From Candidatus Jidaibacter acanthamoeba (lineage in GTDB: Bacteria; Pseudomonadota; Alphaproteobacteria; Rickettsiales; Midichloriaceae): a stretch of 64,000 nt of DNA. Shown here piece by piece: positions 27,780-37,624 of the stretch. The translations under genes and the position numbers were made by a program. Every line of letters starts with the position of its first letter. The first letter of the stretch is position 1. The notes under the pieces are model-generated. The model did no database searches, had not been told where the DNA came from, and saw nothing but the letters and a program-made list of their open reading frames with translations. The stretch lies in contig NZ_JSWE01000058.1 in assembly GCF_000815465.1 (NCBI RefSeq), positions 124,001 to 188,000 of the forward strand. Direction: 5' to 3'.

Positions 27780-28051
27780 GTAGAATAATGTTATTTTTAT
27801 TACCTGCTGTGTTGCCGCTATTATTATATATTGTGTCATTTATTTATAGTAATAGAAAAGCATTAAGATACGGCAATAAACAGCCCAAGTTTTTTTCAAA
27901 AGATTTATTTAAAGCTTTTATAACCGCTATGGTAATTGCCCTAATATGCTTTTGTATATTTATCTTCACTAATTTTTACTACCAAACTGATGGTTTATAT
28001 ATTCCGGCAAAAATTGTGAATGGTGAGCTTGTAAAAGGACATAATAATTAA
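27776..28051 (+). CDS. small membrane protein, DUF6111-like
   Basis: This 91-residue protein has two membrane helices (about 3-22 and 45-65) and a short outside tail with YIPAKIVNGELVKG. That tail, the overall size and the RIMLFLLPAVLPLLLYIVSF start fit the alphaproteobacterial DUF6111 family, of unknown function. The start at 27776 is chosen because ATGA overlaps the holC stop and GGGAG lies seven bases before it; a longer frame from 27752 has no such support. Confidence 0.7.
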   Translation: MSRIMLFLLPAVLPLLLYIVSFIYSNRKALRYGNKQPKFFSKDLFKAFITAMVIALICFCIFIFTNFYYQTDGLYIPAKIVNGELVKGHNN

Positions 28052-28069
28052 ATACGTCTTAATTTCCCG

Positions 28070-28957
28070 TCAGGACTTGACTTCAACTTGAAGTTTGCCT
28101 TTCTTCTGTTCAATAAAGATGTAAAAGCTGGCTAAAGCTATGACGCAAGCTCCAATTATTAAATGTGAGCCGGGATATATATTATATATTAAATAGGAAG
28201 CAATACCCATGAAGATCAATCGGCAATAACTAAACGGCATCAGAACCGTAATTGGGGCAAATTTATAGGAGAGAAATAATACAGTAACATTGGTAACTCC
28301 TATAACGCTGATAATTGAAGCATCAAATATGTCAATCATTTCTACCGGTTGCCAGTAATATAGGGCAAAGGGAAAGCTTATTATGGATGACCACATAAAT
28401 GTATAAAATGTCTGAAGCATATAATGTTCGGTAGTCGTTTGTTTTTTACAGGTTATGTCATATCCTGCCCACATAAGAGTGGAAGCAAAAGCAATAATCA
28501 GCCCCTCAACTTTAAATTCATAAATGTTGGGTTTAAGAATGATAAACATTCCGATTAAGCTAACTAAAATTGCCCCTGCACATTTTAAGTTTAATTTTTC
28601 CCCGCAAAAAATAGTAGCAAGTAGGGTAGTCCAAATAGGAACCATATAGCTTATCGCACTTGCTTCATTAAGCCCGAGTAAGTGTAATGCTTTGACCCAT
28701 AACACAAGAGCAACGAAATTTAAAACAGCACGTAGAATATAAGCTGCTAACACTTTAGGGCTTAATGAAAAGCTTATATTTTGTTTAATTATAAGGAGGT
28801 ATAAAAAAGCTATAAAGCAGCCGAAAAATACTCTCAGGAATGAGATTTGTATAACATGTAACTTGCTGCCTAAGGTAACCATTAATACCGACATAATGGT
28901 AAATAAAAATAAATTGCAGAATTTTAAGCTAATAGCAAGGTTGTAATTTTTTTTCAT
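28070..28957 (-). CDS. EamA/DMT-family transporter
   Basis: This 295-residue inner-membrane protein has ten predicted helices in two homologous EamA halves, as in drug/metabolite transporters. In the Rickettsiales, members of this family include the S-adenosylmethionine importer (Sam) of Rickettsia, but I cannot assign a substrate here. The N-terminus KKNYNLAISLKFCNLFLFT closely resembles that of the second EamA gene at 34310-35173 (VRNYNFGISLKLLNLLFFT), so the two are paralogues. The C-terminus is a short Lys-rich tail. It is convergent with the gdhB-holC operon, 18 bases apart. Confidence 0.85.
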   Translation of the reverse strand: MKKNYNLAISLKFCNLFLFTIMSVLMVTLGSKLHVIQISFLRVFFGCFIAFLYLLIIKQNISFSLSPKVLAAYILRAVLNFVALVLWVKALHLLGLNEASAISYMVPIWTTLLATIFCGEKLNLKCAGAILVSLIGMFIILKPNIYEFKVEGLIIAFASTLMWAGYDITCKKQTTTEHYMLQTFYTFMWSSIISFPFALYYWQPVEMIDIFDASIISVIGVTNVTVLFLSYKFAPITVLMPFSYCRLIFMGIASYLIYNIYPGSHLIIGACVIALASFYIFIEQKKGKLQVEVKS

Positions 28958-29049
28958 AAATAATTATATAACCTGTTATCTTATATGCTCTTTATAAATA
29001 TAAAATATTTAATATCCATTATAATTTTTCACTAAAGTTATAATGCTAT

Positions 29050-31395
29050 CTAGCCTGCATGATATATAAGGAAATAAGGATCATCAGAAACAGAAACTCT
29101 AACATCTTTTACTGATCTGCCCGGGCAACATGTTACTCCCCCGTTGGTGAAAAGTTGGTTTCCATTCCAGATTAGTATATCCTTAAGTCGTATACTGGAG
29201 CCTAAGTCAAAAATTACATATTGAGGGGAACGTGTGTTTTGGGTTACCCAGTTGCTATATTTATATTGACCATTGGTAATAAAATCTCCTGGAGAAGCAA
29301 GGGTTGCGCTGGAGGTAACAGATGTATCCAATAGACCGAGACCTTGATATGGTTGGTCATTAACCGTATTGGCATTATCGACATATAGATTACTCGAGGT
29401 CATAAATATACCGGGTATAATGATGTTATTCGCAAGATTTCGAAATCTTACCTCGGAAAGGAAATATACATCCTGTCTTGAATCTTGCCCACTGCTTGGT
29501 GTTTGATTGGAAAGAAGTGAGAGTTTAACATATCTACCATAAGTATTATTTAAAGGTATAATATCAGCCGGTTGGTTAGTTTGCGCAGGTGTTAATGTCG
29601 CCGTTGTTGTATAAAAAGCTTTGCAAACGGGTTCTGAGCTAATATGTTCTTTAGGGATGGTAGAGAGAAAACTATTTGGAATTACTGAAATTGAACTATC
29701 TCCCGGTTTTTTCCATCCAATATATAAAAAACCACCGGCTATACTATTTCTATGCCAAACTTCAAAATAATAACTTTTGCCTCCGGTCAAGCTTACTGTT
29801 CCAGTTTGCGATGCATACTGTGTCCAATTCTGTGCAGAATTACCCGGGCTTGGTTTATAAAGAGTAGCTATTCTGTTTAACCTATTTGAAGTACTGCCGT
29901 CGGATAACCAAAATGTTGCATCGTCATCACTTGAAAGATAAAATGTATGAGGATTAGTTCCAGCAGTAGTTGGGGTTATATAACCGAATAATTTTTCAAT
30001 ATAATATTGAGTGCTTTGATACCCGCTATCTGGTAAGGAGAGTGCTGATCTTGAATACTTATAAGTTGGGTTTAAAATAAAGTTTGAATTCTCAAAGCCT
30101 GACAATAGATTAATAGAGCCAGTAGATGTATTTTTCCAATATTGAACGGACGCATTACCATTAGCACTAAGAGTTGCATCATAATCTGAAATAGTAATAT
30201 TTGAGATAGCCATGTAAGCACTATAAGGCGAGCCATTTGTAGAAATAGTAAAATACAATTCTTTAAATAAATAATCACCTCCTGGAATAAGAGGTGAAAA
30301 ACTACTTCCTATACTTGAAGCAGTATAAGTAGCAGCTGATGAGGTTGAGAAAGTAACGATTGTAGACTCTACAATAGTTGTTGGTGCAGCTGTGGTTGCG
30401 TATTTGAGGTTTAATCTAATAGTAGCATTAGTTGTAGCCATAGCATTAATTTTAAACCTTAAGATTGCAGAGCCCTTCCTATTAAGCTGAAGATTGTTAA
30501 TATCTAGAGAAGGAGGAGTTGTATTTGATGAAATAACCAAATTTTCTTCTCTATTTAAAACAGTCCTTACCGCATTTTGCCAATTTAGGGGAGCTGCGCT
30601 ATCAACACATTGATTGGTAAGGCAGTTAAGGCTATTGGTTTTTATAAAACAATCGTTAATAAAATCGGTTTTATTTTTATATACTAATATATCATCCGAG
30701 CTTGTAGTATTATTTGCTATTTGATAGATTCCATTATCAAGTCCCGATCCGCATGTGCCTCCGTAACATTCTGAATTCTCTTGCTCAATCGGTAAGCTCG
30801 CAGGAGGATAAGCATTTCTATTTGAAGAATAAGCATTATATGCACCGTAGCCATTAGCACCTCTGCTGATTATAACATATGCGGCATTATCTCCTATTGC
30901 TGTGCCGCTTGCATTGTTGACTACTATGGCAGCATCTCTAATTATGTAGTTAACTAAGTTATCCTCATTATAACTCTTATATAAATATGGTGAAGGCGAG
31001 TATTCTAATTTATTTCCCCAGCCGTCAATCATATATTCATCAGGTAGTCCCAAAGTTCTGGTAGGTATAGCGCCTAAAAATAATCTCATCATAGTGGAGG
31101 ATTCTACTATATTAGGAGCATTACATATAAAATAAGTATCAGCAGTCCTTGACTCTGTACCATAAATAGAGCTTGAAGGGGTAGCAGTCGGTGAAGCCGG
31201 GCAGGGAAGCCTGCCGTTCATAGCAGCAAATCTTGTAAGGGCATCATTTATGGCATTCATTTTATTTATAGTAATTTGCTTTCTATCAACATTGCTTTGA
31301 GAAGCGCGGAAGCCTACGGATGCGGCAGCGAAAAGAGAAATAAGTACAATTCCTACCGAAACCATCATTAAGGTAAACCCTCTTTGCTCTCTCAT
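29050..31395 (-). CDS. large pseudopilin-like protein with PA14 and discoidin-like domains
   Basis: This 781-residue protein begins MREQRGFTLMMVSVGIVLIS, a type IV prepilin leader: a short positive leader, Gly before the cleavage point, FTLMM, then a hydrophobic helix. The usual Glu at mature position 5 is Met. Residues about 45-70 have the MNAINDALTRFAAMNGRLPCPA block seen in some minor pseudopilins. About 415-570 is a PA14-like beta-barrel (FYLSSDDDATFWLSDG, SYYFEVWHRNSIAGGFLYIGW), which in other proteins binds glycans. About 600-781 resembles a discoidin/F5-8C domain (QYVIFDLGSSIRLKDILIWNG, RSVKDVRVSVSDD). No pilus assembly genes are adjacent. A surface adhesin displayed through a pseudopilus or T2SS-like machine is my inference. 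Confidence 0.75.
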   Translation of the reverse strand: MREQRGFTLMMVSVGIVLISLFAAASVGFRASQSNVDRKQITINKMNAINDALTRFAAMNGRLPCPASPTATPSSSIYGTESRTADTYFICNAPNIVESSTMMRLFLGAIPTRTLGLPDEYMIDGWGNKLEYSPSPYLYKSYNEDNLVNYIIRDAAIVVNNASGTAIGDNAAYVIISRGANGYGAYNAYSSNRNAYPPASLPIEQENSECYGGTCGSGLDNGIYQIANNTTSSDDILVYKNKTDFINDCFIKTNSLNCLTNQCVDSAAPLNWQNAVRTVLNREENLVISSNTTPPSLDINNLQLNRKGSAILRFKINAMATTNATIRLNLKYATTAAPTTIVESTIVTFSTSSAATYTASSIGSSFSPLIPGGDYLFKELYFTISTNGSPYSAYMAISNITISDYDATLSANGNASVQYWKNTSTGSINLLSGFENSNFILNPTYKYSRSALSLPDSGYQSTQYYIEKLFGYITPTTAGTNPHTFYLSSDDDATFWLSDGSTSNRLNRIATLYKPSPGNSAQNWTQYASQTGTVSLTGGKSYYFEVWHRNSIAGGFLYIGWKKPGDSSISVIPNSFLSTIPKEHISSEPVCKAFYTTTATLTPAQTNQPADIIPLNNTYGRYVKLSLLSNQTPSSGQDSRQDVYFLSEVRFRNLANNIIIPGIFMTSSNLYVDNANTVNDQPYQGLGLLDTSVTSSATLASPGDFITNGQYKYSNWVTQNTRSPQYVIFDLGSSIRLKDILIWNGNQLFTNGGVTCCPGRSVKDVRVSVSDDPYFLIYHAG

Positions 31396-31485
31396 ACAAT
31401 AAACTCTGTGAATAAAATACTATTTACAATATAACATATTTATTACAAATAAGTAAAACATAATGATAAACAAGGGGTTTGATAA

Positions 31486-31528
31486 AAGAGCTCTCTGATT
31501 ACCTATTTAATAGTTTCAAAGAGCCCTT
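31486..31528 (-). terminator. terminator after lpdA
   Basis: On the minus strand AAGGGCTCT pairs with AGAGCTCTT (one G-U pair) and is followed by TTTATC. It lies just after the lpdA stop. Confidence 0.65.
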
Positions 31529-31535
31529 AAAATAA

Positions 31536-32927
31536 TTAGATATGTATGGATCTGGAAAAAGCATTAAGGGTAGATTCATGCATCATTTCCGATAAGGTAG
31601 GATGGGCGAAAATAGTGTGCATTATATCAAGCTCAGTACCTTCCATATTTTTAACTAAGCCGAAACCTTGGATCATTTCTGTTACCTCAGCACCAACCAT
31701 ATGCGCGCCGATCAGTTCACCAGTTTTTGCGCAGAAAATAGTTTTAATTAAACCTTCGGTCTCTCCGATTGCCATGGCTTTACCGTTACCGAAGTAAGGG
31801 AACCTGCCTACTTTAATTTCTAAACCTTTCTCTTTGGCTTTCTCCTCTGTAAGCCCGATACTTGCTATTTGCGGATAGCAATATGTGCAGCCCGGAATAT
31901 TTTCTAGTTTTAAGGGATGGATATCTTTAAGGCCTGCTATCTTTTCTACACAGATAATCCCTTCATGGCTCGCTTTATGCGCAAGCCACGGGGGTGAAGT
32001 TACATCACCGATCGCATATATGCCAGGCTCATCGGTTTCCAGATAAGGATTAGTTTTTATAAAGCCTCTATCCAGCTGCACTTTAGTGTTTTCAAGACCG
32101 ATATTTTCGACATTCGCTACGATTCCGACTGCTGAGATGATTCTGTCGGCTTCTAAAGTTTTAATCTTGCCGTCCGCCTCATAACTAATCTCTATGCCGA
32201 CTTTTTTCTTAGTGACTTTATTTACATGAGCGTTAGTGATCAGTTTCATGCCCCGCTTTTCAAAAGCTTTATGAGCAAGTTGTGAAATTTCATAATCTTC
32301 ATGCGGAAGGATATGAGGGCTGCGTTCTAAAACAGTGACTTCCACTCCAAACATATTATAGAAACTTGCAAATTCTATTCCGATTGCACCGCTGCCGATA
32401 ATTATAAGAGATTTAGGTAAGTTTTTAGGAGTCATCGCTTCTTTATATGACCAAATATGTTCGCCGTCGGGTTCTATCCCGGGTAATACCCTAGCTCTGG
32501 CTCCGGTTGCAATAATAATATGTTTTGCATTTATCTCGTTAACTTTCTTTCCTTCATTTTCTATGAGCACGGTTTTAGATTTAGTAACTTTACCATGTCC
32601 TTCAAAAACTTCTACTTTGTTTTTCTTAAGTAAGTGCTTAATACCGCTGCTAAGTTTTTCGGCAGTTGCTCTTGAGCGTGCTATGATTTTTTCAAAGTCA
32701 AAACTTATTCCTTTAACTTTAATACCAAATTCTTCGGCATGCTGAACAAGATGATAAACTTCAGCGGATTTAAGCAATGCTTTAGTTGGGATACAACCCC
32801 AGTTTAAGCAAATACCACCTAAGTGCTTACGCTCTACCAGTGCAGTTTTTAATCCCAGTTGAGCTGCCCTTATAGCAGCCACATATCCGCCCGGTCCGCC
32901 ACCGATTACCACAATATCAAAATTCAT
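31536..32927 (-). CDS. lpdA: dihydrolipoamide dehydrogenase (E3)
   Basis: E3 reoxidises the dihydrolipoyl arm of 2-oxoacid dehydrogenase complexes and passes electrons to NAD+ through FAD and a redox disulfide. This 463-residue enzyme has the FAD fingerprint VIGGGPGGYVAAIRAAQ, the redox pair C40 and C45 in GGICLNWGCIPTKALL, a second dinucleotide fold (IIGSGAIGIEFASFY), and the C-terminal FAHPTLSEMMHE carrying the active-site His-Glu. It follows pdhC by 27 bases on the minus strand, so it most probably serves the pyruvate dehydrogenase complex. A terminator closes the unit. Confidence 0.96.
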   Translation of the reverse strand: MNFDIVVIGGGPGGYVAAIRAAQLGLKTALVERKHLGGICLNWGCIPTKALLKSAEVYHLVQHAEEFGIKVKGISFDFEKIIARSRATAEKLSSGIKHLLKKNKVEVFEGHGKVTKSKTVLIENEGKKVNEINAKHIIIATGARARVLPGIEPDGEHIWSYKEAMTPKNLPKSLIIIGSGAIGIEFASFYNMFGVEVTVLERSPHILPHEDYEISQLAHKAFEKRGMKLITNAHVNKVTKKKVGIEISYEADGKIKTLEADRIISAVGIVANVENIGLENTKVQLDRGFIKTNPYLETDEPGIYAIGDVTSPPWLAHKASHEGIICVEKIAGLKDIHPLKLENIPGCTYCYPQIASIGLTEEKAKEKGLEIKVGRFPYFGNGKAMAIGETEGLIKTIFCAKTGELIGAHMVGAEVTEMIQGFGLVKNMEGTELDIMHTIFAHPTLSEMMHESTLNAFSRSIHI

Positions 32928-32954
32928 ATATTCCCTCTTGCCCTTAAATTAATA

Positions 32955-34220
32955 TTAAACCAGCATTAAACCCGGGCACTCTATAAAGTTTTTAAATTTA
33001 TTTAAAAATTCAGCTCCAAGTGCTCCGTCAACAATTCTGTGATCACATGATAAGGTAACGCTTACCATATTTACTACTTTTATTTCGCCGTTTATAACTG
33101 CCGCTCTCTCTTCTCCGGCACCGATCGCAAGAATCGCTGATTGAGGGGGGTTAACGATAGCATTGAAATTTTTAATCCCAAACATGCCAAGGTTAGTAAT
33201 ACTAAATCCGCCGCCTTGAAATTCTTCCGGTCTTAGCTGGTTAGCTTTAGCTCTTTTAGCAAGTTCTTTCATCTCATTAGAGATCATACTTAAAGATTTT
33301 TGATCTGCATTTTTGATTATCGGGGTAATTAACCCTTCATCAATTGCAACTGCTATTGAAACATCTACATTGTTGTAAAATTTAATTTCTTCATCAGTAT
33401 ATGAAGCATTTACTTGCGGTGTATCGCGAAGAGCGTTTGCTACGGCTTTGATCATAATATCGTTTACTGAGATTTTATATCTCGGAGTGCCATCAACTTT
33501 AACGGATTTATTGTTCATTTCTTCTCTTAAGCTTAAAAGCTTATCTATATTGCAATCTATAGTCAGATAGAAATGCGGAATGGTTTGTTTGGATTCTACC
33601 AGTCTCTTAGCAATAATTTTGCGCATCTGGCTTAACGGAGTTAATGAAAATTCCTGAGAATTTCTGCCGAAAGTAGAGCAAGTAGCTTTAAAGACAGGCT
33701 GGGGTGTAGGTTCTGCGTTTAACACATCCGCTTTGATAATCCGGCCGTGAGGGCCGGTGCCGCTAAGAGTGCTAAGATCGATATTTTCCAGCTGAGCTAT
33801 ACGCTTAGCAAGAGGGCTTGCAAAAACTCTAGCTTGATTTGTACTATTTGGTGTATGAATAGAAGATGGTTCGGGTTTTGTATTTTGTTCTTGTTTGGTC
33901 GGTTCTGCACTAGCGATTTTGTTCTGATCAGAGCTACCATTCTTTTTCAATATTTTTTCAATCGCCGAGTGATCTTCTCCGCTTTCAAGCAAAACAGCAA
34001 TAAGCTGATTAACTTTAACCCCTTCACTTTTATCCGCGACAAGTATTTTACCAATAATACCTTTATCAACAGCTTCAACTTCCATTATTGCTTTGTCAGT
34101 CTCGATTTCTGCGATAACATCTCCGGGTTTTACTGTGTCCCCTTCTTTTTTTAGCCATTTAGCAAGATTTCCCTCCGTCATAGTCGGAGAAAGTGCTGGC
34201 ATTAAAATTTCAATTGCCAT
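32955..34220 (-). CDS. pdhC: pyruvate dehydrogenase E2, dihydrolipoamide acetyltransferase
   Basis: E2 forms the core of the pyruvate dehydrogenase complex and transfers acetyl groups from lipoamide to CoA. Counting from the start chosen here, the protein has 421 residues: a lipoyl domain (about 1-78) with K43 in [12 protein letters not shown], a Pro/Ser/Asn-rich linker, a peripheral-subunit-binding domain (about 130-165, [20 protein letters not shown]), and the acyltransferase domain with the [14 protein letters not shown] active-site motif. An upstream in-frame ATG at 34253 gives 11 more residues, but a GAGGA lies five bases before 34220 and the lipoyl domain starts there. lpdA follows in the same operon; the E1 genes are not in the window. 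Confidence 0.96.
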   Translation of the reverse strand: MAIEILMPALSPTMTEGNLAKWLKKEGDTVKPGDVIAEIETDKAIMEVEAVDKGIIGKILVADKSEGVKVNQLIAVLLESGEDHSAIEKILKKNGSSDQNKIASAEPTKQEQNTKPEPSSIHTPNSTNQARVFASPLAKRIAQLENIDLSTLSGTGPHGRIIKADVLNAEPTPQPVFKATCSTFGRNSQEFSLTPLSQMRKIIAKRLVESKQTIPHFYLTIDCNIDKLLSLREEMNNKSVKVDGTPRYKISVNDIMIKAVANALRDTPQVNASYTDEEIKFYNNVDVSIAVAIDEGLITPIIKNADQKSLSMISNEMKELAKRAKANQLRPEEFQGGGFSITNLGMFGIKNFNAIVNPPQSAILAIGAGEERAAVINGEIKVVNMVSVTLSCDHRIVDGALGAEFLNKFKNFIECPGLMLV

Positions 34221-34224
34221 TAAT

Positions 34225-34229
34225 TCCTC
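34225..34229 (-). promoter_or_regulatory. ribosome binding site fixing the pdhC start
   Basis: On the minus strand GAGGA lies five bases before the ATG at 34220 ([12 protein letters not shown]), supporting this start over the ATG at 34253. Confidence 0.65.
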
Positions 34230-34309
34230 AAAAACAAAATTATGCTTACGCATTGTTATAAAGTTTTAATATAATATTTTAAGATTAAAGGTGCAATATT
34301 AAATAGAGT

Positions 34310-35173
34310 TTAATGAGATACTTTTCCTTTGTGTTGTTGATGGAAAAAATATCCCATAGCAATTAAGATGATTATAACACCGATCAGTGCATGTTTACTG
34401 ATTGTATCTTCAAAAAATATGTACATTCCGAATTCTATGAATAAAACTTTTGAAAATGTAAACGGCATTAAAATTACTATAGGGGTAGTCTTGTATGCGG
34501 AAAAAAGAGTAATACTGCTAAAAATAGTAAGAAGAGCTAGCACGGGTATAGTGCAGAGTTCATCGTAAGTAATCGGCTTCCAAATAAAGAGTGCAATCGG
34601 CAAGCTTAATATTACGGTAAATAAAAAGGTATAAAAAGTTTGAGCAACTATATCTTCTGAGGATTGAAGTTTGCAGATAATATTATAACACGACCACATA
34701 AATGTAGCAAATACCCCTATTGTAGTACCGTCGTTTAAATTAACGGTATAATCTGAAGAAATTATAATATAGACTCCAAAGCTGCTGATAAGTAAGATGA
34801 TAAATGATTTTAAACTTAGTTTTTCATTACAAAATAAAACTGCAAGTATAGTAGTAAAAATCGGAGTCATATAATCAATACTGTAAGCTTCGTTAAGTGA
34901 AATATATTTTAACGCTTCCACCCAACTTACCATTCCTATTATATTGTATAAAGCTCTATAGAAATATAATTTATATGATCTAATCTTTAATCTCGCTTCT
35001 TTTACCGTTAAAAGCCAAGGAAGCATTATAGCGAGACCTGTAACCGAAATTAAAAAAAATATTTGAAATGCGGGGATAGAGGTTTTTAATGATAAAAACA
35101 ATAGTGAAGTACTGGTAAAAAACAGTAAATTAAGCAGCTTTAAACTGATGCCGAAATTATAATTTCTTACCAT
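34310..35173 (-). CDS. EamA/DMT-family transporter (second copy)
   Basis: This is a 287-residue ten-helix membrane protein of the same type as the gene at 28070-28957, with a similar N-terminus and the same DYMTPIFTTILAVLFCNEKLSLK-type half-repeat boundary, as in EamA proteins. The substrate is unknown; nucleotide-sugar, amino-acid or S-adenosylmethionine import are all seen in the family. Its ATG overlaps the stop of cvpA (TAATG), so it is translated from the cvpA transcript. It ends in a His/Gln/Lys-rich tail. Confidence 0.85.
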   Translation of the reverse strand: MVRNYNFGISLKLLNLLFFTSTSLLFLSLKTSIPAFQIFFLISVTGLAIMLPWLLTVKEARLKIRSYKLYFYRALYNIIGMVSWVEALKYISLNEAYSIDYMTPIFTTILAVLFCNEKLSLKSFIILLISSFGVYIIISSDYTVNLNDGTTIGVFATFMWSCYNIICKLQSSEDIVAQTFYTFLFTVILSLPIALFIWKPITYDELCTIPVLALLTIFSSITLFSAYKTTPIVILMPFTFSKVLFIEFGMYIFFEDTISKHALIGVIIILIAMGYFFHQQHKGKVSH

Positions 35174-36003
35174 TATTTCTGATCGTCATTTTTAGGTTTG
35201 AAGCTATTAACGATATCTTCTAAGCGCTCTATATCCTTATCATCAAGCCCATTTAAGTTATTCTCCTTATTAAGATGATTTCTATATAACTCAAGTAGAG
35301 ACCTTAAATTACTAATCTCAATTTCTTCATCGGATTTCGTTAAGTAATCTCTAGTTTTAATATCTTCAAAATGTTTTTGCTCATTTTTAGAAAGCGATTT
35401 TAACATAACCCCTTTGGCATAAGAAATGAATCTCTCGTCTTTGCTTTTTTTGGCAAGTTTTTGATAAGATATATCTAGTTTTTCATTAAAATCTTCTGAC
35501 GTAAATGTAAGTAAAAGCTGTTTCCCGAATTTTAATAAATCATAAGTTTGAGCATTCTTCAGCCAATTAGGTGCTACTTTTGCTTCGTCTTTAACTTCCG
35601 TGCCGTTTATTAAGCTTATACCGATTGATAAAAAGAAGTAGAAAAATGAAGCAATCAAAAACCCTCTGAAAAATCCAAAAAAAGCTCCCAAAGTACTATC
35701 GACAAATTTTGAACCGAATATTTTAACTGAACTGATTAGGCCATTTAATATAGCAAAAAATATCAGGAAAAATATCATTAAACCACCATACCCTATTGCC
35801 GTAAGGACTACCTCATTCGAAATCTTATCAGCAAGAACTTCTTTTAGATGAGGATAAGTTAAATCAGTTAAATATATAGAAAGAATCCAGCCGGTTAAAG
35901 ATAATACCGAACCGATCAGTCCTCTGAAAATTGCAAATATAGTTGAAAGAGCAACAATGGTTATCACTGCTATGTCTAATAAATTAAATTCGTTAAAGTT
36001 CAT
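35173..36003 (-). CDS. cvpA: CvpA family membrane protein
   Basis: CvpA proteins are small inner-membrane proteins first linked to colicin V production; their molecular job is unclear. This 276-residue version has four predicted helices in the first 130 residues, with the family pattern FNLLDIAVITIVALSTIFAIFRGLIGSVLSLTGW shortened here to its landmarks, FNLLDIAVI and RGLIGSVLSL, and a STLGAFFGFFRGFLIA re-entry. The long C-terminal part (about 140-276) is charged and probably cytoplasmic. It lies four bases after radA, so radA, cvpA and the EamA gene form one operon. Confidence 0.85.
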   Translation of the reverse strand: MNFNEFNLLDIAVITIVALSTIFAIFRGLIGSVLSLTGWILSIYLTDLTYPHLKEVLADKISNEVVLTAIGYGGLMIFFLIFFAILNGLISSVKIFGSKFVDSTLGAFFGFFRGFLIASFFYFFLSIGISLINGTEVKDEAKVAPNWLKNAQTYDLLKFGKQLLLTFTSEDFNEKLDISYQKLAKKSKDERFISYAKGVMLKSLSKNEQKHFEDIKTRDYLTKSDEEIEISNLRSLLELYRNHLNKENNLNGLDDKDIERLEDIVNSFKPKNDDQK

Positions 36004-36007
36004 AAAG

Positions 36008-37375
36008 TTATTCTAAAATAATTTTTCTTAATTCATTAATGTGAGATAACGAAATTTGCTCAATCTGGCAAGTAATGTTTTTATTTGATTTAGGAAGTAT
36101 TGCTTTATTAAATCCTAATTTATACGCCTCATTAAGCCTTGCTTCAAGGTGAGAAATTTGTCTTAATTCTCCAGAGAGCCCAACTTCCCCGATGAAGACT
36201 ATATCTCCGGGGATAGGCAGGTTGGAAGCTGCGGAAATTAAAGCAGCCGCTACAGCTAAATCCGCGCCCGGTTCCGTAATTTTCAGCCCGCCTGTAACAT
36301 TCAGATAAACTTCCTTATCAAGTAAATTTAATCCGAACCTTGAATTTAAAATTGCTATCATCATGTTTAGGCGATTTAAATCCCATCCTATTGCAGCTCT
36401 TCTCGGTGTTGCCAAGAATGAAGGAACAATTAATGCTTGGATTTCAAGTAAGATCGGTCTACTGCCTTCTATGCACGGATAAATTGTTGAGCCGCTTATA
36501 TCTTGTGTCCTATGGGGTAAAAATATTGAGGACGGGTTGGTTACTTCAGATAACCCTTCTTTAGTCATTTCAAAGATCCCGATTTCATTAGCTGCACCAA
36601 ATCTATTTTTAACTGAGCGGATAATACGGAACTCATTTGAAGTATCGCCTTCAAAATAAAGTACGGTATCTACCATATGCTCAAGAACTTTAGGCCCTGC
36701 TATTTGGCCTTCTTTAGTAACATGACCTACAAGGATTATTGATATCCCTTTACTTTTAGCCACTCTAATAAGTTCAAACGCACACGCTCTAACTTGACTT
36801 ACCGTGCCCGGAGCTGATTCTATATCTTCATGGTAGAGGGTTTGAATGGAGTCAATAATTACTAAGCTTAAATCTGAAGAGCTTTCTAATGTTCTGATAA
36901 TATCCTTTAAGTTAGTAGTAATTGCAACCCTAACGTTGTTATCGGTAGTATTAAGCCTTCGGGAACGGAGCTTAATTTGTTCTAAAGATTCCTCGCCGCT
37001 GATATATAAACTTTTATTACCGTTAAATCCTAATTTATTTGCTACCTGTAGCAAAATAGTTGATTTACCGATTCCCGGGTCACCGCCAAGTAGAGTGATA
37101 GAGCCCGCAACTAAGCCGCCTCCAAGTACTCTATCGAGTTCTTCAATGCCGACTTGAAGTCTAATTATATGCTCGTTGCTTTCATTCAATCCGAAAATTT
37201 CTAAACTTGTTCCTCTTTGTTTTGCAGTAGTTTTTTTGCTAAAAGGGGAAGCGACCGAGTTTTCAGCTACTAGTGTGTTCCAGTTATTACACTCGTCACA
37301 TTTGCCTTGCCACTTTTTATACTGAGCTCCGCAGTTTTGGCAGGCATATAACTCTTTTAGCTTCGTCATATACAT
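36008..37375 (-). CDS. radA: DNA repair protein RadA
   Basis: RadA (Sms) is a RecA-like ATPase that helps branch migration in recombinational repair. This 455-residue protein has an N-terminal zinc finger (C12, C15, C26, C29), Walker A GGDPGIGKSTILLQ, Walker B LVIIDSIQT, the RadA-specific KNRFG motif (VKNRFGAANE) and a C-terminal Lon-protease-like domain (about 300-455; GADLAVAAALISA, FIGEVGLSGELRQ). The start has two possible ATGs: 37375, and 37369 at MTKLK; neither shows a good ribosome site. It heads the minus-strand operon with cvpA and an EamA transporter. Confidence 0.95.
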   Translation of the reverse strand: MYMTKLKELYACQNCGAQYKKWQGKCDECNNWNTLVAENSVASPFSKKTTAKQRGTSLEIFGLNESNEHIIRLQVGIEELDRVLGGGLVAGSITLLGGDPGIGKSTILLQVANKLGFNGNKSLYISGEESLEQIKLRSRRLNTTDNNVRVAITTNLKDIIRTLESSSDLSLVIIDSIQTLYHEDIESAPGTVSQVRACAFELIRVAKSKGISIILVGHVTKEGQIAGPKVLEHMVDTVLYFEGDTSNEFRIIRSVKNRFGAANEIGIFEMTKEGLSEVTNPSSIFLPHRTQDISGSTIYPCIEGSRPILLEIQALIVPSFLATPRRAAIGWDLNRLNMMIAILNSRFGLNLLDKEVYLNVTGGLKITEPGADLAVAAALISAASNLPIPGDIVFIGEVGLSGELRQISHLEARLNEAYKLGFNKAILPKSNKNITCQIEQISLSHINELRKIILE

Positions 37376-37624
37376 TATTAAAATAAAAACTTCATTAGAT
37401 AATAAGGATAAAAGATTAAAAAATCAATCCTCCTACAACCAATTTATTTTATGCGCTTCTGTACTTAAATGCTATATTATCGGCTAATTTAAGAAAAAAT
37501 TGAAAAAATAAGTTTATTATTCTATAATTAAGTTAATAAGGGAGTTTTTCTGGGGGGTAAAATGCAGAATTCTTAAGTACCTATATACAACTAAATTATA
37601 GGAGTATTACATCCGGAGGGAAAA

